Source: Nakamurella deserti
GTDB taxonomy: Bacteria > Actinomycetota > Actinomycetes > Mycobacteriales > Nakamurellaceae
DNA length: 64,000 nucleotides
Assembly: GCF_003260015.1 (NCBI RefSeq)
Contig: NZ_QCXS01000002.1
Span: forward strand, 620,001-684,000
Direction: 5' to 3'
Below, piece by piece: positions 43,318 to 53,387 of this stretch (positions are counted from its first letter, which is position 1; each line of letters starts with the position of its first letter). The notes under the pieces were generated by a model that saw nothing but the letters and a program-made list of their open reading frames with translations, ran no database searches and was not told the DNA's origin. The translations under genes and the position numbers were made by a program.

Positions 43318-44700
43318 TCATGCCTGGCCCTCCCTGCGGATCACCGCGAGTGTGCAGTCGTCCGAGGGTGGAGTCCCGTCGGCGAACGCCGAGACCGCGG
43401 CGATCAGCATCCGCCCGAGGTCGTCGGCGGAGGTGGTACCGGCGCCGGAGTCGATGCCGGCGGCGGCGACGCAGAGGTTCTGGAACCGTTCGTAGCCGAA
43501 CAGGTCGCCGTCGCCGTTCTCCTGCTCGGCCAGGCCGTCGGAGCCCAGCAGCAGTGCGTCACCGGGGGCGAGGGTGATGACGGTGCCGCGCGCCGGCGGA
43601 TCGGCCATGATGCCCAACGGCGGGACCGACGCCGGGACCGCCATGACCCCGGCGCCGCTGACGGTCAGCACCGGGGAGTGGCCCGCGTTGCACAGGTGCA
43701 GCTCGCCGGTGTCCGGGTGGAAGGCGCCGAGCACGGTGGTGACGAACAGCCCGACCTCGTCGAGGTAGTCGTAGAGCTCCCGGCCCATGGCCAGGAGCGC
43801 GCCGACCGCGTCGTCGGGGCGGTGGGTCAGGAAGGCGACGCGGGCGGCGCTGACCGCACGCGTCATCACCATCGCCGCGGGCAGTCCCTTGCCGGCGACG
43901 TCACCGACGGCGAACCACAGGATGCCGTCCACGTCCATGAACGTCATGAAGTCGCCGCCCGCCAGGCTGGCCGGCGTGGACGAGGCGAACACGTCGATGC
44001 CGTCCATCAGCGGGATGGGCGCCTCCAGCACGGCCTGGGCGAGGCTGGAGGCGAACTGGTGCTCGCGCTCGATGGTGGCCCGCCGGACGCCCTGCAGGTG
44101 CAGCCGGGTCAGGGTGTGCATCATCTCGGTGGCCGAGGCGACCGCTTCGATGAGGCCCAGGTCGCCGGTGTTGAAGGGGGCACCGTCGCGGCGGAGGAAG
44201 CCGAGAACGATGCGACGGCCGGCGTTCTCGGCCAGCCGGACGATGACGGTGCGGCCGTTGTCGGTGGGCCACAGGCCCGGGGCGTGGTCGGACTCGGCCG
44301 CGGCGGCCAGTTGCAGCACCAGCTCGGTGGCGGCGAGGTCGTCGCCACTGACGTGCACGCTGCCGTCCTCGGACAGCAGCACCACGGCGTCGGAATCGGT
44401 GAGGGCCAGGGCCTCGTCGAGCACCCGCTCGGTGGAGCCGTCGGCCCCGAGGGTGTCGACGTTGACCCGGGTCAGCGCGCGCAGTGCGAGCAGCCGGTCC
44501 TGGCTGGTCACCAGCGCCTCGGTCATGCCCTCGGCGGCGTCGGTGAGAGTGCGCACCGTGCGGCGGATCTCGGCGGCGGCGTGCAGCAGCGGATCGGACG
44601 GCGCCGCGGTGGCGCCGAGGAGCAGGTCGAGCGCGGCGTCGACGGGGGTCCGCCGCGTCCGGCCGGCGCGGGCGCCCGGCGGGGCGGCGGTCATCGTCAC
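43318..44700 (-). CDS. GAF-domain PP2C/SpoIIE-type serine phosphatase
   Basis: 460 residues from GTG 44700 (ATG 44694 also possible). A GAF-like sensor domain covers about 65-200. The SpoIIE/PPM phosphatase covers about 240-455, with metal-binding motifs intact: LAGGDFMTFMDV, WFAVGDVAGKGLPAAMVM, LLLGSDGLAEQEN and PSDDCTLAVI. It would dephosphorylate the STAS protein(s), countering the RsbW-like kinase. A ligand of the GAF domain could set the switch. GTGA overlap with the first STAS gene. Confidence 0.9.
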   Translation of the reverse strand: MTMTAAPPGARAGRTRRTPVDAALDLLLGATAAPSDPLLHAAAEIRRTVRTLTDAAEGMTEALVTSQDRLLALRALTRVNVDTLGADGSTERVLDEALALTDSDAVVLLSEDGSVHVSGDDLAATELVLQLAAAAESDHAPGLWPTDNGRTVIVRLAENAGRRIVLGFLRRDGAPFNTGDLGLIEAVASATEMMHTLTRLHLQGVRRATIEREHQFASSLAQAVLEAPIPLMDGIDVFASSTPASLAGGDFMTFMDVDGILWFAVGDVAGKGLPAAMVMTRAVSAARVAFLTHRPDDAVGALLAMGRELYDYLDEVGLFVTTVLGAFHPDTGELHLCNAGHSPVLTVSGAGVMAVPASVPPLGIMADPPARGTVITLAPGDALLLGSDGLAEQENGDGDLFGYERFQNLCVAAAGIDSGAGTTSADDLGRMLIAAVSAFADGTPPSDDCTLAVIRREGQA

Positions 44701-45020
44701 GAGACCGCCCCGGCGTCGGGGATCCGGATGGTGAACACCTGGCTCAACGCGGTGAGCTCCAGGATGACCCGGACCGGGTCCGAGAGCGCGGTGATCACCA
44801 GCGTGCCGCCGCACGCGTGGGCCGACTTCTGCGCCCGGACCAGCTCGGCCAGCGCGCTGGAGTCGACGAACACCACCTGGGCGAGGTCCAGGTCGACGGT
44901 GTCCCCGTCGCGCAGCAGCGGGTCGATGGCGGTCCGGAAGGCGGGCAGTTCGTGCGCGTCGAAGCGGCCGGCGAGTTCGATCTGGTGGGAGCCGTTCCCG
45001 GTCTCGGTGCGGATTCTCAT
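44697..45020 (-). CDS. STAS-domain anti-anti-sigma-like protein (first of two)
   Basis: 107 residues, a compact STAS domain with the phospho-site region VVFVDSSALAELVRAQK (two adjacent serines) and IELAGRFDAHELPAF. It overlaps the GT2 gene (ATGA) and the phosphatase gene (GTGA), so it is translated with both a glycosyltransferase and its own regulator. It may be the switch protein whose client is the adjacent glycan machinery. It diverges well beyond the second STAS protein, so the two are not a recent duplication. Confidence 0.88.
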   Translation of the reverse strand: MRIRTETGNGSHQIELAGRFDAHELPAFRTAIDPLLRDGDTVDLDLAQVVFVDSSALAELVRAQKSAHACGGTLVITALSDPVRVILELTALSQVFTIRIPDAGAVS

Positions 45021-45910
45021 CGGGCGGTCCTGTCCTGGGCGTCGTCGGTGCGGGGAGCGGTGCGGTCGGTGGCGGTGGGGGCGTAGCGGCCGCGCAGGTC
45101 GTACCACCTGATGGTCACCAGGTCCCGGAGGAACTGCAGGGTCACCTTGGCGGCGTCGACCGTGGACCCGGGGGCGTCGATCCACTCGACCGGCACCTCG
45201 GTGGTGGCCAGTCCGCGTCTGGCGGCGAGGTAGAGCACCTCGAGGTCGAACGAGAAGCCGTCCACCTTCTGGGCGGTGAACAGCTGGCGGGCCGCGTCGG
45301 CGGTGAAGAGCTTAAAGCCGCACTGGGTGTCGCGGACGCGGATGCCGAAGCCGACCGACACGATCACCCGCAGTCCGTTGCTCAGCAGCTTGCGCAGTGC
45401 CGACTTCCCGCTCACCTCGGCGCCGGTGGCGGCGCGCGAGCCGACGACCACGTCGTAGCCGTCGTCGATGCGGTCCATCAGCTCGCCGAACTGCTCGATC
45501 GGCGTGGACTGGTCGGCGTCGGCGAAGAGCACGACGTCACCCCGGGCGGCGAGCACTCCGCGGCGTACCGCCGATCCCTTGCCGCCGTTGGCCTCGGCGA
45601 CCAGGACCCGCATGTTGGGGAACCGCAGGTCCTGCAGCAGCGACACCGTCGTGTCGGTCGAGCCGTCGTCGGCGACGATCAGCTCCCACGGTTCGCCACG
45701 CGACGACAGGTGGGTGGCGATGGCCCCCACCGTCGGCAGGATGCGGAACTCCTCGTTGTAGGCCGGGATCACCACCGAGATCCGCGGCCGCTCGGTGAGT
45801 GGCCGGGACACCCAGTCCCGGTAGGCCTGGTAGGCCGCGCTGGCCGGTCCCGCGGGCCGGGCGGCCGGCGGGGACTCCGGGTGGACGCGGGTCGATTCGG
45901 TGGTGGTCAT
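45017..45910 (-). CDS. GT2 glycosyltransferase, dolichyl-phosphate glucosyltransferase-like
   Basis: 297 residues. A GT-A fold with ISVVIPAYNEEFRI, the nucleotide-sugar site VADDGSTDTT, the metal-binding DADQS in VLFADADQSTP, and GFKLFTADAARQLF followed by DLEVLYLAARRG, the layout of Alg5/DPG-synthase-like enzymes. These transfer a sugar from UDP- or GDP-sugar to a polyprenyl phosphate on the inner face of the membrane. The product would be a substrate for a GT-C enzyme, and a GT-C-like protein is encoded in the same operon. ATGA overlaps on both sides. Confidence 0.88.
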   Translation of the reverse strand: MTTTESTRVHPESPPAARPAGPASAAYQAYRDWVSRPLTERPRISVVIPAYNEEFRILPTVGAIATHLSSRGEPWELIVADDGSTDTTVSLLQDLRFPNMRVLVAEANGGKGSAVRRGVLAARGDVVLFADADQSTPIEQFGELMDRIDDGYDVVVGSRAATGAEVSGKSALRKLLSNGLRVIVSVGFGIRVRDTQCGFKLFTADAARQLFTAQKVDGFSFDLEVLYLAARRGLATTEVPVEWIDAPGSTVDAAKVTLQFLRDLVTIRWYDLRGRYAPTATDRTAPRTDDAQDRTAR

Positions 45911-47298
45911 GCGCCGGCCTCCGTCGGGCTGGTGGTCGCGGGGGCCGACGGCCGGGCCCCGCGGAGATGGTCGACCGTCAGGACGACGAGAAGCAGGGCC
46001 ATGGCCGTCAACTGGGCCGTGATCAGTTGCACGGCCGAGCCGTGCCGGAACAGCAGGAGCACCAGACCCAGGACCGCCCCGCCGAGCAGCAGCCAGGACG
46101 GCCGGGCGTTGCCCAGGGACAACTGGTGGCTGGCGATGAGGTTGCCGACCGCGAACAGCGTCGTCATCCCCGCGTACAGCGCGAGCAGCCCCGACAGGCC
46201 CGCGTACGCCGGACCGAGGACCACCCCGAGCACCGGGCCGCCCACCGTCCACGCCGCCGCCGCGCAGACCGCGCCGATTGCGGTGACCGCCAGGATGCCG
46301 CCCCGGAGCAGGCTGTCGGTGTTCCCGCCACCGGCGTGCCGGGCGGCGACCGCCGGGAACACCACGGTCGCCACCGACCAGGACAGGAAGAAGACCGCGC
46401 GGCCGATGAGCGCCACCGCGGCGAAGATGCCGGCGGCGGTGGGCGTCAGGTACGCCTTCGCCACCAGCACGTCGGAGTTGTTGGCGATCATCTGGCCGAC
46501 CAGCAGCACCGAGGTGAACCCGATGTAGGCCCGCACCTCGCCCAGCGGCGGCCGCGGTCCGGCCGTCGGCCGGTGGGCTCCGGACAGCACGTGCACGACG
46601 AGCCCGGTGGCCACGAACGACGCGGCCAGACCGACGGTCGCCCCGACGACCCCGAAACCGAGCGTGACCAGCAGCGCGCCGAGCCCGAGCCGTACCACCA
46701 TCTCCACGACGAAGGTGACCGCCAGCGGTCGGAACCGCAGCCGGCCCTGCATGACGCCACGCCCGACGGACTGCACGAGGTAGAACGGCATCCCGGCGCC
46801 GAGGATCACGAACGGCACCCACGACTCGGTGTGGAACACCTCCCGCCACCAGACCGCCGGGGCGGCCAGCAGTACCGCGCAGCCGAGGCCGGCGACGAGG
46901 GCCCCGCGGCGCAGCGTGCGGGCCAGCCGGTCCGAGCGCTCCGGGGTGCCCGCGGCGTCGTAGGAACCCACGAAGCGGGCCGCGACCAGCTGCAGGCACA
47001 GCGTGAGGGAGGTCAGGGTCAGCATCAACGTGACCATCAGCGTGGCGTCGGAGAACTGGGCCGGGGTGAGCCACCGGCCGAGCAGCAGGTTGAGCGCGTA
47101 GTTGCCGGCGTTGGCCACCAGCATCGCCAGGCCCAGGATGCTGCCGCCGGCCAGCAGCGCGCGACCGCTGGTCGGGTCGGCGATCGCGTCACCCGGATCG
47201 TCCACGGTCGGCACGACCGCGCCGGCCGGTGGGAGTGTCCCGGTCGCTACCCCCGGCACCGGGGCGCCGACGGAGCGGACCGACTGCGGCGCGGTCAT
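45907..47298 (-). CDS. Polysaccharide flippase, Wzx/MurJ-like (MATE/MVF superfamily)
   Basis: 463 residues with twelve to fourteen hydrophobic helices from residue ~50. The first reads LLAGGSILGLAMLVANAGNY, with RWLTPAQFSDATLMVTLMLT next, typical of O-antigen/polysaccharide flippases. Such proteins move lipid-linked sugars across the membrane. The ATG at 47298 overlaps the stop of the GT4 gene. With the two glycosyltransferases it forms the assembly/export core of the operon. Confidence 0.85.
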   Translation of the reverse strand: MTAPQSVRSVGAPVPGVATGTLPPAGAVVPTVDDPGDAIADPTSGRALLAGGSILGLAMLVANAGNYALNLLLGRWLTPAQFSDATLMVTLMLTLTSLTLCLQLVAARFVGSYDAAGTPERSDRLARTLRRGALVAGLGCAVLLAAPAVWWREVFHTESWVPFVILGAGMPFYLVQSVGRGVMQGRLRFRPLAVTFVVEMVVRLGLGALLVTLGFGVVGATVGLAASFVATGLVVHVLSGAHRPTAGPRPPLGEVRAYIGFTSVLLVGQMIANNSDVLVAKAYLTPTAAGIFAAVALIGRAVFFLSWSVATVVFPAVAARHAGGGNTDSLLRGGILAVTAIGAVCAAAAWTVGGPVLGVVLGPAYAGLSGLLALYAGMTTLFAVGNLIASHQLSLGNARPSWLLLGGAVLGLVLLLFRHGSAVQLITAQLTAMALLLVVLTVDHLRGARPSAPATTSPTEAGA

Positions 47299-48509
47299 GC
47301 CGGCACCGTCGCGCGCCGGTCGAGCAGGCGCCGGACGTGCACCAGGTGCCAGTGCACGACCTCGCTCATCGGGATACCGGAGGCCGCCGCGAAGTTGGTC
47401 CGGCCCAACGCGATGCGCTGCTGTGGGTCGTCGAGGACCGTGGCGATCGCGTCGGCCAGGCTGCCCGGGTCACCGGGTTCGAAGTAGACGCCGCGGAAGC
47501 CCTCCTCCTCGATGATGTCCACGAGGTCGCCGATGCGGGGGAGCACCGCGGCCCGGCCGTACTCACCGGCCTGGTGCAGCACCCCCGAGCTGCCGGTCGT
47601 CGACGTGTACGGGAACGCCACGACCGAGGAGGACGCGAACAGCGGGGCCACGTCCTCCTCGGCGACGTAGCCGGTGAAGGTCAGGTGGTCGAGATCGGCG
47701 TGCTCGGCGGCGACACCGGCCATGTAGCCGGCGGAGTTCGGGCTGTCGGTGCCGGCGAGGACCAGCTCCAGGTCGTCGTAACCGCGTGCGAGCAGCTCGC
47801 GGTAGGCGTCGACGAGGATGTCGACCGTCTTGTAGGTCCCCCACTTGCCGAAGGCCATGATCCGACGGCGGCCGGCCGGCACGTCGAAGGACGGGACGGC
47901 GACCTCCTCGAAGCTGCCGTGCGGCGCCAGGATCGCGTTGTCGGCGCCGTAAGAGCGCTGCAGGAACTCGACGTAACGCGGAATGGTCAACGCCACCAGA
48001 TCCGCCCGCAGCAGGGCGCGGGTGAGCAACCGGCCGGCGGTGCGCAGGATCCGTGCGGACAGCGCCGAGGTGGCGAAGCCGGCGTCGCGCATGTCCACGT
48101 TGTCGGCCAGGTTGTGCAGGATCACGATGGTGCGCACCCGCAGCATCCGCAGGACGGCCGGGATCAGCAGCCCGGTGCCGCCCGCGATGCGGGTGTCGCC
48201 GAACGTCGCGAACTGCAGGTTGAGCAGCACGGCGTCGGGTCGGTCGGCCCGTACCGCGCGCACGACCCGCCACAGATTGGCCAGGCTGTTGAAGCGCCAG
48301 CAGGGCACCGCCACCACACCGGGCACCGGGGTGGGCGGTCCGGCCTCGGTCTCGTCGGCGTAGAGCACGACCTCGGACACCTCGGCCGACCGGGCCAGGT
48401 GATTGACCAGGTGCAGCCCGAACTCGTTGAGGCTGTTGCGCCCGGGTGGGAAGGCCGACAGCACCCCGATGCGCAACGGCGCGTCGCGCAGCCGGCGTGG
48501 AACGGTCAC
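47295..48509 (-). CDS. GT4-like glycosyltransferase
   Basis: 404 residues from GTG 48509. A GT-B fold with LRIGVLSAFPPGRNSLNEFG at the N-terminus, the mid-domain APHGSFEEVAVPSF, then IMAFGKWGTYKTVDILVDAY and the donor-site stretch FPYTSTTGSSGVLHQAGEYG, as in family-4 transferases using nucleotide sugars. It leads the assembly genes of the operon. Its GTG overlaps the stop of a small upstream frame (48506-48730), as at most other junctions of this operon. Confidence 0.85.
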   Translation of the reverse strand: MTVPRRLRDAPLRIGVLSAFPPGRNSLNEFGLHLVNHLARSAEVSEVVLYADETEAGPPTPVPGVVAVPCWRFNSLANLWRVVRAVRADRPDAVLLNLQFATFGDTRIAGGTGLLIPAVLRMLRVRTIVILHNLADNVDMRDAGFATSALSARILRTAGRLLTRALLRADLVALTIPRYVEFLQRSYGADNAILAPHGSFEEVAVPSFDVPAGRRRIMAFGKWGTYKTVDILVDAYRELLARGYDDLELVLAGTDSPNSAGYMAGVAAEHADLDHLTFTGYVAEEDVAPLFASSSVVAFPYTSTTGSSGVLHQAGEYGRAAVLPRIGDLVDIIEEEGFRGVYFEPGDPGSLADAIATVLDDPQQRIALGRTNFAAASGIPMSEVVHWHLVHVRRLLDRRATVPA

Positions 48510-48730
48510 GACGCGTCGGCCCGCAGTGCCGGCGCCGTCGAGGGCCGGGTCACGCGGTCGCTGTCCTGCACCGCATGGAGGTGACTCACGGTGACCGACA
48601 TCAGGCGCCCGGGGTCGAGGTCCACCGGTCGCCGCGACCGCCGTGTGTACCGATGACCGGGTGTGCCGGCCGACGTGGCGCCGGAGAGCTGAACGGGTGA
48701 CGCGGGGGCGGATCGTCGGTGGAGTGGCAT
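48506..48730 (-). CDS. Possible small leader protein of the polysaccharide operon
   Basis: 74 residues from ATG 48730, with AGAGGA eight bases upstream and good third-position G/C bias. Its TGA overlaps the glycosyltransferase GTG in the same GTGA style as other junctions of the operon. The product is Arg/Pro/Ser-rich with a '[18 protein letters not shown]' segment near the end; I recognise no family, signal peptide or helix. It may be a real small protein or a translated leader that couples the operon. Confidence 0.4.
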   Translation of the reverse strand: MPLHRRSAPASPVQLSGATSAGTPGHRYTRRSRRPVDLDPGRLMSVTVSHLHAVQDSDRVTRPSTAPALRADAS

Positions 48731-49305
48731 CGCGGGAATCCTCTTCGGGGCACGGGCGGGGCGGCTCCGCCACCCGGTGCCCTCGCCGCGGTCGACACCC
48801 GGTCGGGGTGCTCCGTGACGATTCGGTCCGATCGGAGCGCCGACCCGGAGGCGAACCTCCGGGCCGACGCGTCCACCAGCGGCGTCTTCCCTGTTCATAC
48901 TGCCGCAAAACATCGACGTTGGGTAGTATTCGAATTACTCTGAGTGTCATTTCCCGCTCAGCGACCCCGCCGGGGTTGGTGCGCCTGCGCCACCTCCGGG
49001 GCCGCGTTCCGCGATCGCGGAATCCGTCCTCGCGGGTCGCCGGGCCCCGCCCGAAGCCAGGAAGAGGTGGACCCGTCGATGCCGGCGACCCTGACGCCCC
49101 TCCACGGGGACGCGCCCGGACGGGGTGGATCGCGCCGCGCGGGCGTCGCTGCGTCCTCCCGGCCGGGTCGGCGTCCGTGCCGCCCCGGTGTTCCGATCGA
49201 CGTCCGATGACCCGATTGCCCGCCGACGAGCCGTCGGCCGTGACCTCCGGGGCGGACGGCCGACCCGATGGGACGCGACCCCCGTCCGCCTTTCGTGTAC
49301 AGAGA
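48731..49305. promoter_or_regulatory. Divergent regulatory region between polysaccharide operon and hybrid kinase
   Basis: Most of this 575-base interval looks non-coding. An unusually A/T-rich island at 48890-48955 stands out from its surroundings. On the plus strand it has TAGTAT (48924-48929), a good TAnnnT -10. On the minus strand TGACAC and TACTAC are 15 bases apart. It is therefore a likely promoter zone, perhaps for both directions. Bases 48960-49305 are GC-rich with no gene I can support. Confidence 0.45.
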
Positions 49306-52300
49306 GTGACGGCAGCAGGCCCGGCTCCGCACCCGCTGTCGGAGCACCCCGCGTCCCCGGCGGGCGTGCCGGGCGGCGGTGCCGCCGCCGGCGGGATCGC
49401 CGCCGGCACCGGTTCCGGCGACGCCGTCTGGTGGGCGCGGGCGGGGGACCCGGTGCCGGACATCGACGCCCGGGGCGGCATCGGACGTCCCGTCGACGGC
49501 GGTGTGATGTCTCTCACCGACGAGCCCGACGCGGCGCCGCAGAACGACGGGCGGATCCCGCGTCCCACCGTGCCCACCGCGGTGCGGGCCCTGCTGGTGG
49601 TGCTGGGTGCGGGCTGCGGTGCCTACGCGGTCGGGTCGGCGTTGCCGACCACCCTGCCCGGTTGGTGGCGGGACGGGGTGTACGTCGCACTGGAGGCGCT
49701 CGCGACGGCGCTGATCGCGGCCCGGGCGGTCCGGGTCCGCACCGAGCGCACCGCCTGGGCGGTGCTGCCCGCCGGTCTGTCGATGCTGGTCGTCGGGGAC
49801 GTGCTGATCACCGGTCCACGGTCCTCGGGGATGGTGTCCCCGCCCGACGTCCTCTACATCGGCTTCTTCGTGCTGACGTTCCTGTCGATGGTGCTGCTGC
49901 TGCGGCAGCGGTTGCCGCGCGCCAGCTCGTCCGTGTGGCTGGACGGGCTGATCGCCGGGTTCGGGCTGGTGGCGGTCGCCGCGGCGTTCAGTCTCTCGCC
50001 GGTCGACGGCGTGACGATGAACCAGGTGGCGGTGCTGGCCTACTCGGTGAGCCTGCTGATGCTGGTGGCGCTGATGATCGGGGCGGCGACCGTGCTCGGA
50101 CGGCGGCCGAGCACCGTGTGGTGGCTGATCAGCGCCGCGTTCGCGCTGATGGCGGCGTCCAACGTGGTGATCGCCCCGGCGGTCGCGGCGGGGACCTACG
50201 TCCGGGGCGCTCCCGTCGACGCGGTCTGGCCGGTGGCGTGCCTGCTGCTGGCGATCGCGGCCTGGCGGGCCGGGCGGCCGCCACGGTCGTCGACGGACGT
50301 CTCGCCGCTGACCGTCGCCGCCCCCACCGTGTTCATCGTGCTGGCGTTGTGCGTGCTCGCGGTCAACGAGCTCGCCGGTCTGCAGCCCTTCTCGGTGCTG
50401 TTCGCGCTGGCCACCCTGGTGGCCGGAGCGGTGCGCTTCACGATGGCCGTCGGAGCGGCGGTACGGCTGACCCGCAGGGAGATCGAGCTGAACCGCAGCC
50501 TGGCCCGCGCCCGCGACGAGGCCGTCGCGGCGACGACCGCGAAGTCGGAGTTCCTGGCGACGATGAGCCACGAGATCCGGACACCGATGAACGCCATCAT
50601 CGGGATGACCGGTCTGCTGCTGGACACCGGCCTGACCCCGGTCCAGCGCGACTACGTGGACACCGTCCGCCGGGGCGGTGACCTGCTGCTCGAGGTCATC
50701 AACGACATCCTGGACTTCTCCAAGATCGAATCCGGTCAGCTGGAGCTGGAGAACCGGCCCTTCGACCTGGTGTCGGCGTTCGAGGACGTGCTCGGGCTGC
50801 TCGCCGTCACCGCGGACGGCAAGGACGTCGCGCTGCTCTGCGACTTCGCCGACGGCTGCCCGACGTGGGTCTCCGGTGACCGCACCCGGCTGCGGCAGGT
50901 GCTGCTGAACCTGGCCGGCAACGCGGTCAAGTTCACCGCGTCCGGCAGCGTCACCGTCCGCATCGAGCCCGTGCCGACCGCCGACCCCGCGCGGATCGCC
51001 CTGCGGGTCGACGTCACCGACACCGGCATCGGCATCCCCGCCGACCGGATGCACCGCCTGTTCCGGGCGTTCAGCCAGGTCGAGGCGTCCACCACCCGTG
51101 AGCACGGCGGGTCGGGCCTCGGTCTCGCGATCAGCCGCGCGATCGTGGAGCGCATGGGCGGCGGCATCACCGTCCGCAGCGAGGCCGGCGTCGGTTCGGT
51201 CTTCTCCTTCACCACCGTCCTCGACCGCTGCCCCGTCCCCGAAGGGGCCACCATGACCAACACCGTGTCGCTGACCGGCCGGACCGCACTCGTCGTCGAC
51301 GACAACGCGGCCAACCGGCGCATCCTGACCGAGCAGATGACCCGCTGGGGCATGCGGGTCGCGGCGGTGGCGAGCGCCGCCGAGGCGCTGCGACTCGTCG
51401 ACACCGCCCCACCGGACGTGGCGCTGGTCGACATGCAGCTGCCCGACCTCGACGGCGCCGAACTGGCCGGGATGCTGCACGACGACCCGCGCTGGGCCGA
51501 CGTGCCGCTGATCCTGTTGACCAGCCTCAGCCGCTCGCTGACCGCCGACCGGCGGGAGAACTTCGCCGCCACGATGACCAAACCGGTCCGCAACGCCGAG
51601 CTGCGGCGGGCCGTGATGGCCGTGCTCTCGGGGCTCGCGCCGGGGCTGGACGAGCTGGTCCGCGCGCCGGTGGAACGGCACGGGCTGCGCGTCCTGCTGG
51701 TCGAGGACAACCTGGTGAACCAGCGCGTCGGGCAGCTGCTGCTCAGCCGTGCCGGACACGAGGTGGAACTGGTCGGCAACGGCCGCGAGGCACTGGCCGC
51801 CGTGCAAAACCAGCACTACGACGTCGTCCTGATGGACGTGCACATGCCCGTGATGGACGGACTCACCGCGACGCGGGAGATCCGGGCCCTGGGGACCGGC
51901 CTGCGGCAGCCGCGGATCGTCGCGCTGACCGCCAGCGTCACCACCGAGGACCGGCGGGCCTGTCGGAAGGCCGGCATGGACGGCTACCTGAGCAAGCCCA
52001 TCCGGGCCGAGGAGCTCAACGCCACCCTCGCCGACATCGCCGCCGCGATCGGGGCGCCGTCCGACCCGGACACCACCCCCGACCGCCCAGGTGCCACCGA
52101 TGGTCCGGACGCGGGTGCGGGCGCCGGCCGGACCGACGGGGGCCACGCGACGGGGGCCGGCACCGCCGGTGCGTCGGTCGCGCCGGTCGTGGACGGGGAC
52201 GGGGGGCCGCCGACCGTCGAACCGGACGGGGGGCCGCCGGCCGTCGGACCGGACGGGCCGCTGCCGAGCGTAGACCGGGACGGGCTGCCGTCGGTCGCGC

Positions 52301-52659
52301 CGGTCGTGGTCGGGGAGCCGGCGCTCGACGAGGAGCGCTTCGCCGAGCTCGCCGAGCTGCCCGAGGAGATCCGGCGCCCGATGATCCGGTCGTGGCTCGC
52401 CGAGGTCGTCGGCTTCGACGCGGCGCTGCGCGCGGAACTCGCCGCCGGTGACACCGAGGCGGTGCGCTTCCGCTGCCACCGGCTCAAGGGCAGCAGCGGC
52501 ACCCTGGGAGCGATGGCGGTCTCCCGCGGCTGCGCCGGCATCGAGGACGCCGTGCGCCGGGGGGAACCGGTCGACGCCGCTCAGGTGGACGCTTTGCGGG
52601 GGAGTCTCCGCGACGTCGCCGCGGTGCTCGCCGGCCGTGGCTACCACCCCGCCGGGTGA
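49306..52659 (+). CDS. Hybrid sensor histidine kinase with two receivers and an HPt domain
   Basis: 1117 residues from GTG 49306, where third-position bias begins; ATG 49207 and 49507 are alternatives. About nine helices (residues ~90-380) form a membrane sensor. HisKA has phospho-His422 in [17 protein letters not shown]. HATPase boxes are [17 protein letters not shown] and GSGLGLAIS. Receiver 1 has [14 protein letters not shown] and receiver 2 has [14 protein letters not shown], both with intact Asp and Lys. An acidic Pro/Gly repeat linker (~920-1000) leads to the HPt domain with His1058 in [14 protein letters not shown] full phosphorelay in one chain, divergent from the partner-switch operon. 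Its HPt could pass phosphate to a stand-alone receiver such as 42019-42405. Confidence 0.88.
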   Translation: MTAAGPAPHPLSEHPASPAGVPGGGAAAGGIAAGTGSGDAVWWARAGDPVPDIDARGGIGRPVDGGVMSLTDEPDAAPQNDGRIPRPTVPTAVRALLVVLGAGCGAYAVGSALPTTLPGWWRDGVYVALEALATALIAARAVRVRTERTAWAVLPAGLSMLVVGDVLITGPRSSGMVSPPDVLYIGFFVLTFLSMVLLLRQRLPRASSSVWLDGLIAGFGLVAVAAAFSLSPVDGVTMNQVAVLAYSVSLLMLVALMIGAATVLGRRPSTVWWLISAAFALMAASNVVIAPAVAAGTYVRGAPVDAVWPVACLLLAIAAWRAGRPPRSSTDVSPLTVAAPTVFIVLALCVLAVNELAGLQPFSVLFALATLVAGAVRFTMAVGAAVRLTRREIELNRSLARARDEAVAATTAKSEFLATMSHEIRTPMNAIIGMTGLLLDTGLTPVQRDYVDTVRRGGDLLLEVINDILDFSKIESGQLELENRPFDLVSAFEDVLGLLAVTADGKDVALLCDFADGCPTWVSGDRTRLRQVLLNLAGNAVKFTASGSVTVRIEPVPTADPARIALRVDVTDTGIGIPADRMHRLFRAFSQVEASTTREHGGSGLGLAISRAIVERMGGGITVRSEAGVGSVFSFTTVLDRCPVPEGATMTNTVSLTGRTALVVDDNAANRRILTEQMTRWGMRVAAVASAAEALRLVDTAPPDVALVDMQLPDLDGAELAGMLHDDPRWADVPLILLTSLSRSLTADRRENFAATMTKPVRNAELRRAVMAVLSGLAPGLDELVRAPVERHGLRVLLVEDNLVNQRVGQLLLSRAGHEVELVGNGREALAAVQNQHYDVVLMDVHMPVMDGLTATREIRALGTGLRQPRIVALTASVTTEDRRACRKAGMDGYLSKPIRAEELNATLADIAAAIGAPSDPDTTPDRPGATDGPDAGAGAGRTDGGHATGAGTAGASVAPVVDGDGGPPTVEPDGGPPAVGPDGPLPSVDRDGLPSVAPVVVGEPALDEERFAELAELPEEIRRPMIRSWLAEVVGFDAALRAELAAGDTEAVRFRCHRLKGSSGTLGAMAVSRGCAGIEDAVRRGEPVDAAQVDALRGSLRDVAAVLAGRGYHPAG

Positions 52660-52751
52660 CGCCGGTCGTCTCGCGCTGAACCGAGACAGCCTGCGGGACT
52701 TCGCGATCGGTGTTAGGCATAGACGACGAACGGCCGACCGGGAGGTGGCGG

Positions 52752-53240
52752 ATGAGCGGTACCACGGGCGGCCCCGACGGCGGAGCGCGATCCGGCGGTG
52801 CCGGTCCGGCCGCCGACCGACCCGGTGACGGTCCGGCCCCGCCGGCGGCCCCGGGCGCCACGGACGACGAGGCGCTGCGCCGGGCGTTGGAGAACGCCGA
52901 GGACCGGCTCCGGCACGCCATGCTGGACGGCGACGTCGTCACCCTCGGGGAACTGCTGGACGACCACATCGTCTACACCGGACCCGACGGCCGGCAGGTC
53001 TCCAAACAGCAGGATCTCGACGCCTACGCCAGCGGCGCCGTGGAGATCACCGACTACGACGAGCAGCACCGGTCGGTGCGGGTCATCGGCCGCACCGGGC
53101 TGACGTGGATCCTCACGGAGGTGCGCGGCCGGGCGGGTGCCCAGCCGTTCGGGGCCCGGCTCCGCTACACCCGCACCTGGGTCTACGACACCGGCTGGCG
53201 GGTCGTCGCCGCGCACGCGAGCTTCGCCCACCAGCGCTGA
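52752..53240 (+). CDS. NTF2-like / DUF4440 protein
   Basis: 162 residues from ATG 52752, with GGAGGTGG upstream. After a ~50-residue Gly/Pro/Asp-rich disordered leader, the NTF2-like fold begins: ALRRALENAEDRLRHAMLDG, then LLDDHIVYTGPDGRQVSKQQ and TRTWVYDTGWRVVAAHAS. Such proteins bind small molecules or act as SnoaL-type accessory domains; no catalytic residues are assigned. It follows the hybrid kinase by 92 bases and may be read through from it. Confidence 0.75.
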   Translation: MSGTTGGPDGGARSGGAGPAADRPGDGPAPPAAPGATDDEALRRALENAEDRLRHAMLDGDVVTLGELLDDHIVYTGPDGRQVSKQQDLDAYASGAVEITDYDEQHRSVRVIGRTGLTWILTEVRGRAGAQPFGARLRYTRTWVYDTGWRVVAAHASFAHQR

Positions 53241-53387
53241 CCGTCCGTCGTCCGGGCTCGGGGTGGTGGCGCCCGCCGGCTCTGGCGCAACAGCTGTCAC
53301 ACAGTGCACAATGATCACAACACCCGGTACGTCGCAGTGCGCTCCCACGTCGGGGAAGACGACGGAGCTCCGCGAAGGGTGTGACAT

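Noticed and set aside
42831-44700. A sigma factor partner for the RsbW-like kinase
   Set aside because: I looked through the flanking genes on both strands and found none; the only sigma factor in the window is the ECF gene at 13.6 kb, of a type not normally controlled by RsbW-like kinases.
24810-48730. A mobile genomic island
   Set aside because: No integrase, transposase, flanking tRNA or direct repeats, and base composition and codon use match the surroundings.
48958-52647. Minus-strand open frame of about 1200 codons opposite the hybrid histidine kinase
   Set aside because: The plus strand carries intact kinase, receiver and HPt motifs; the antisense frame has none.
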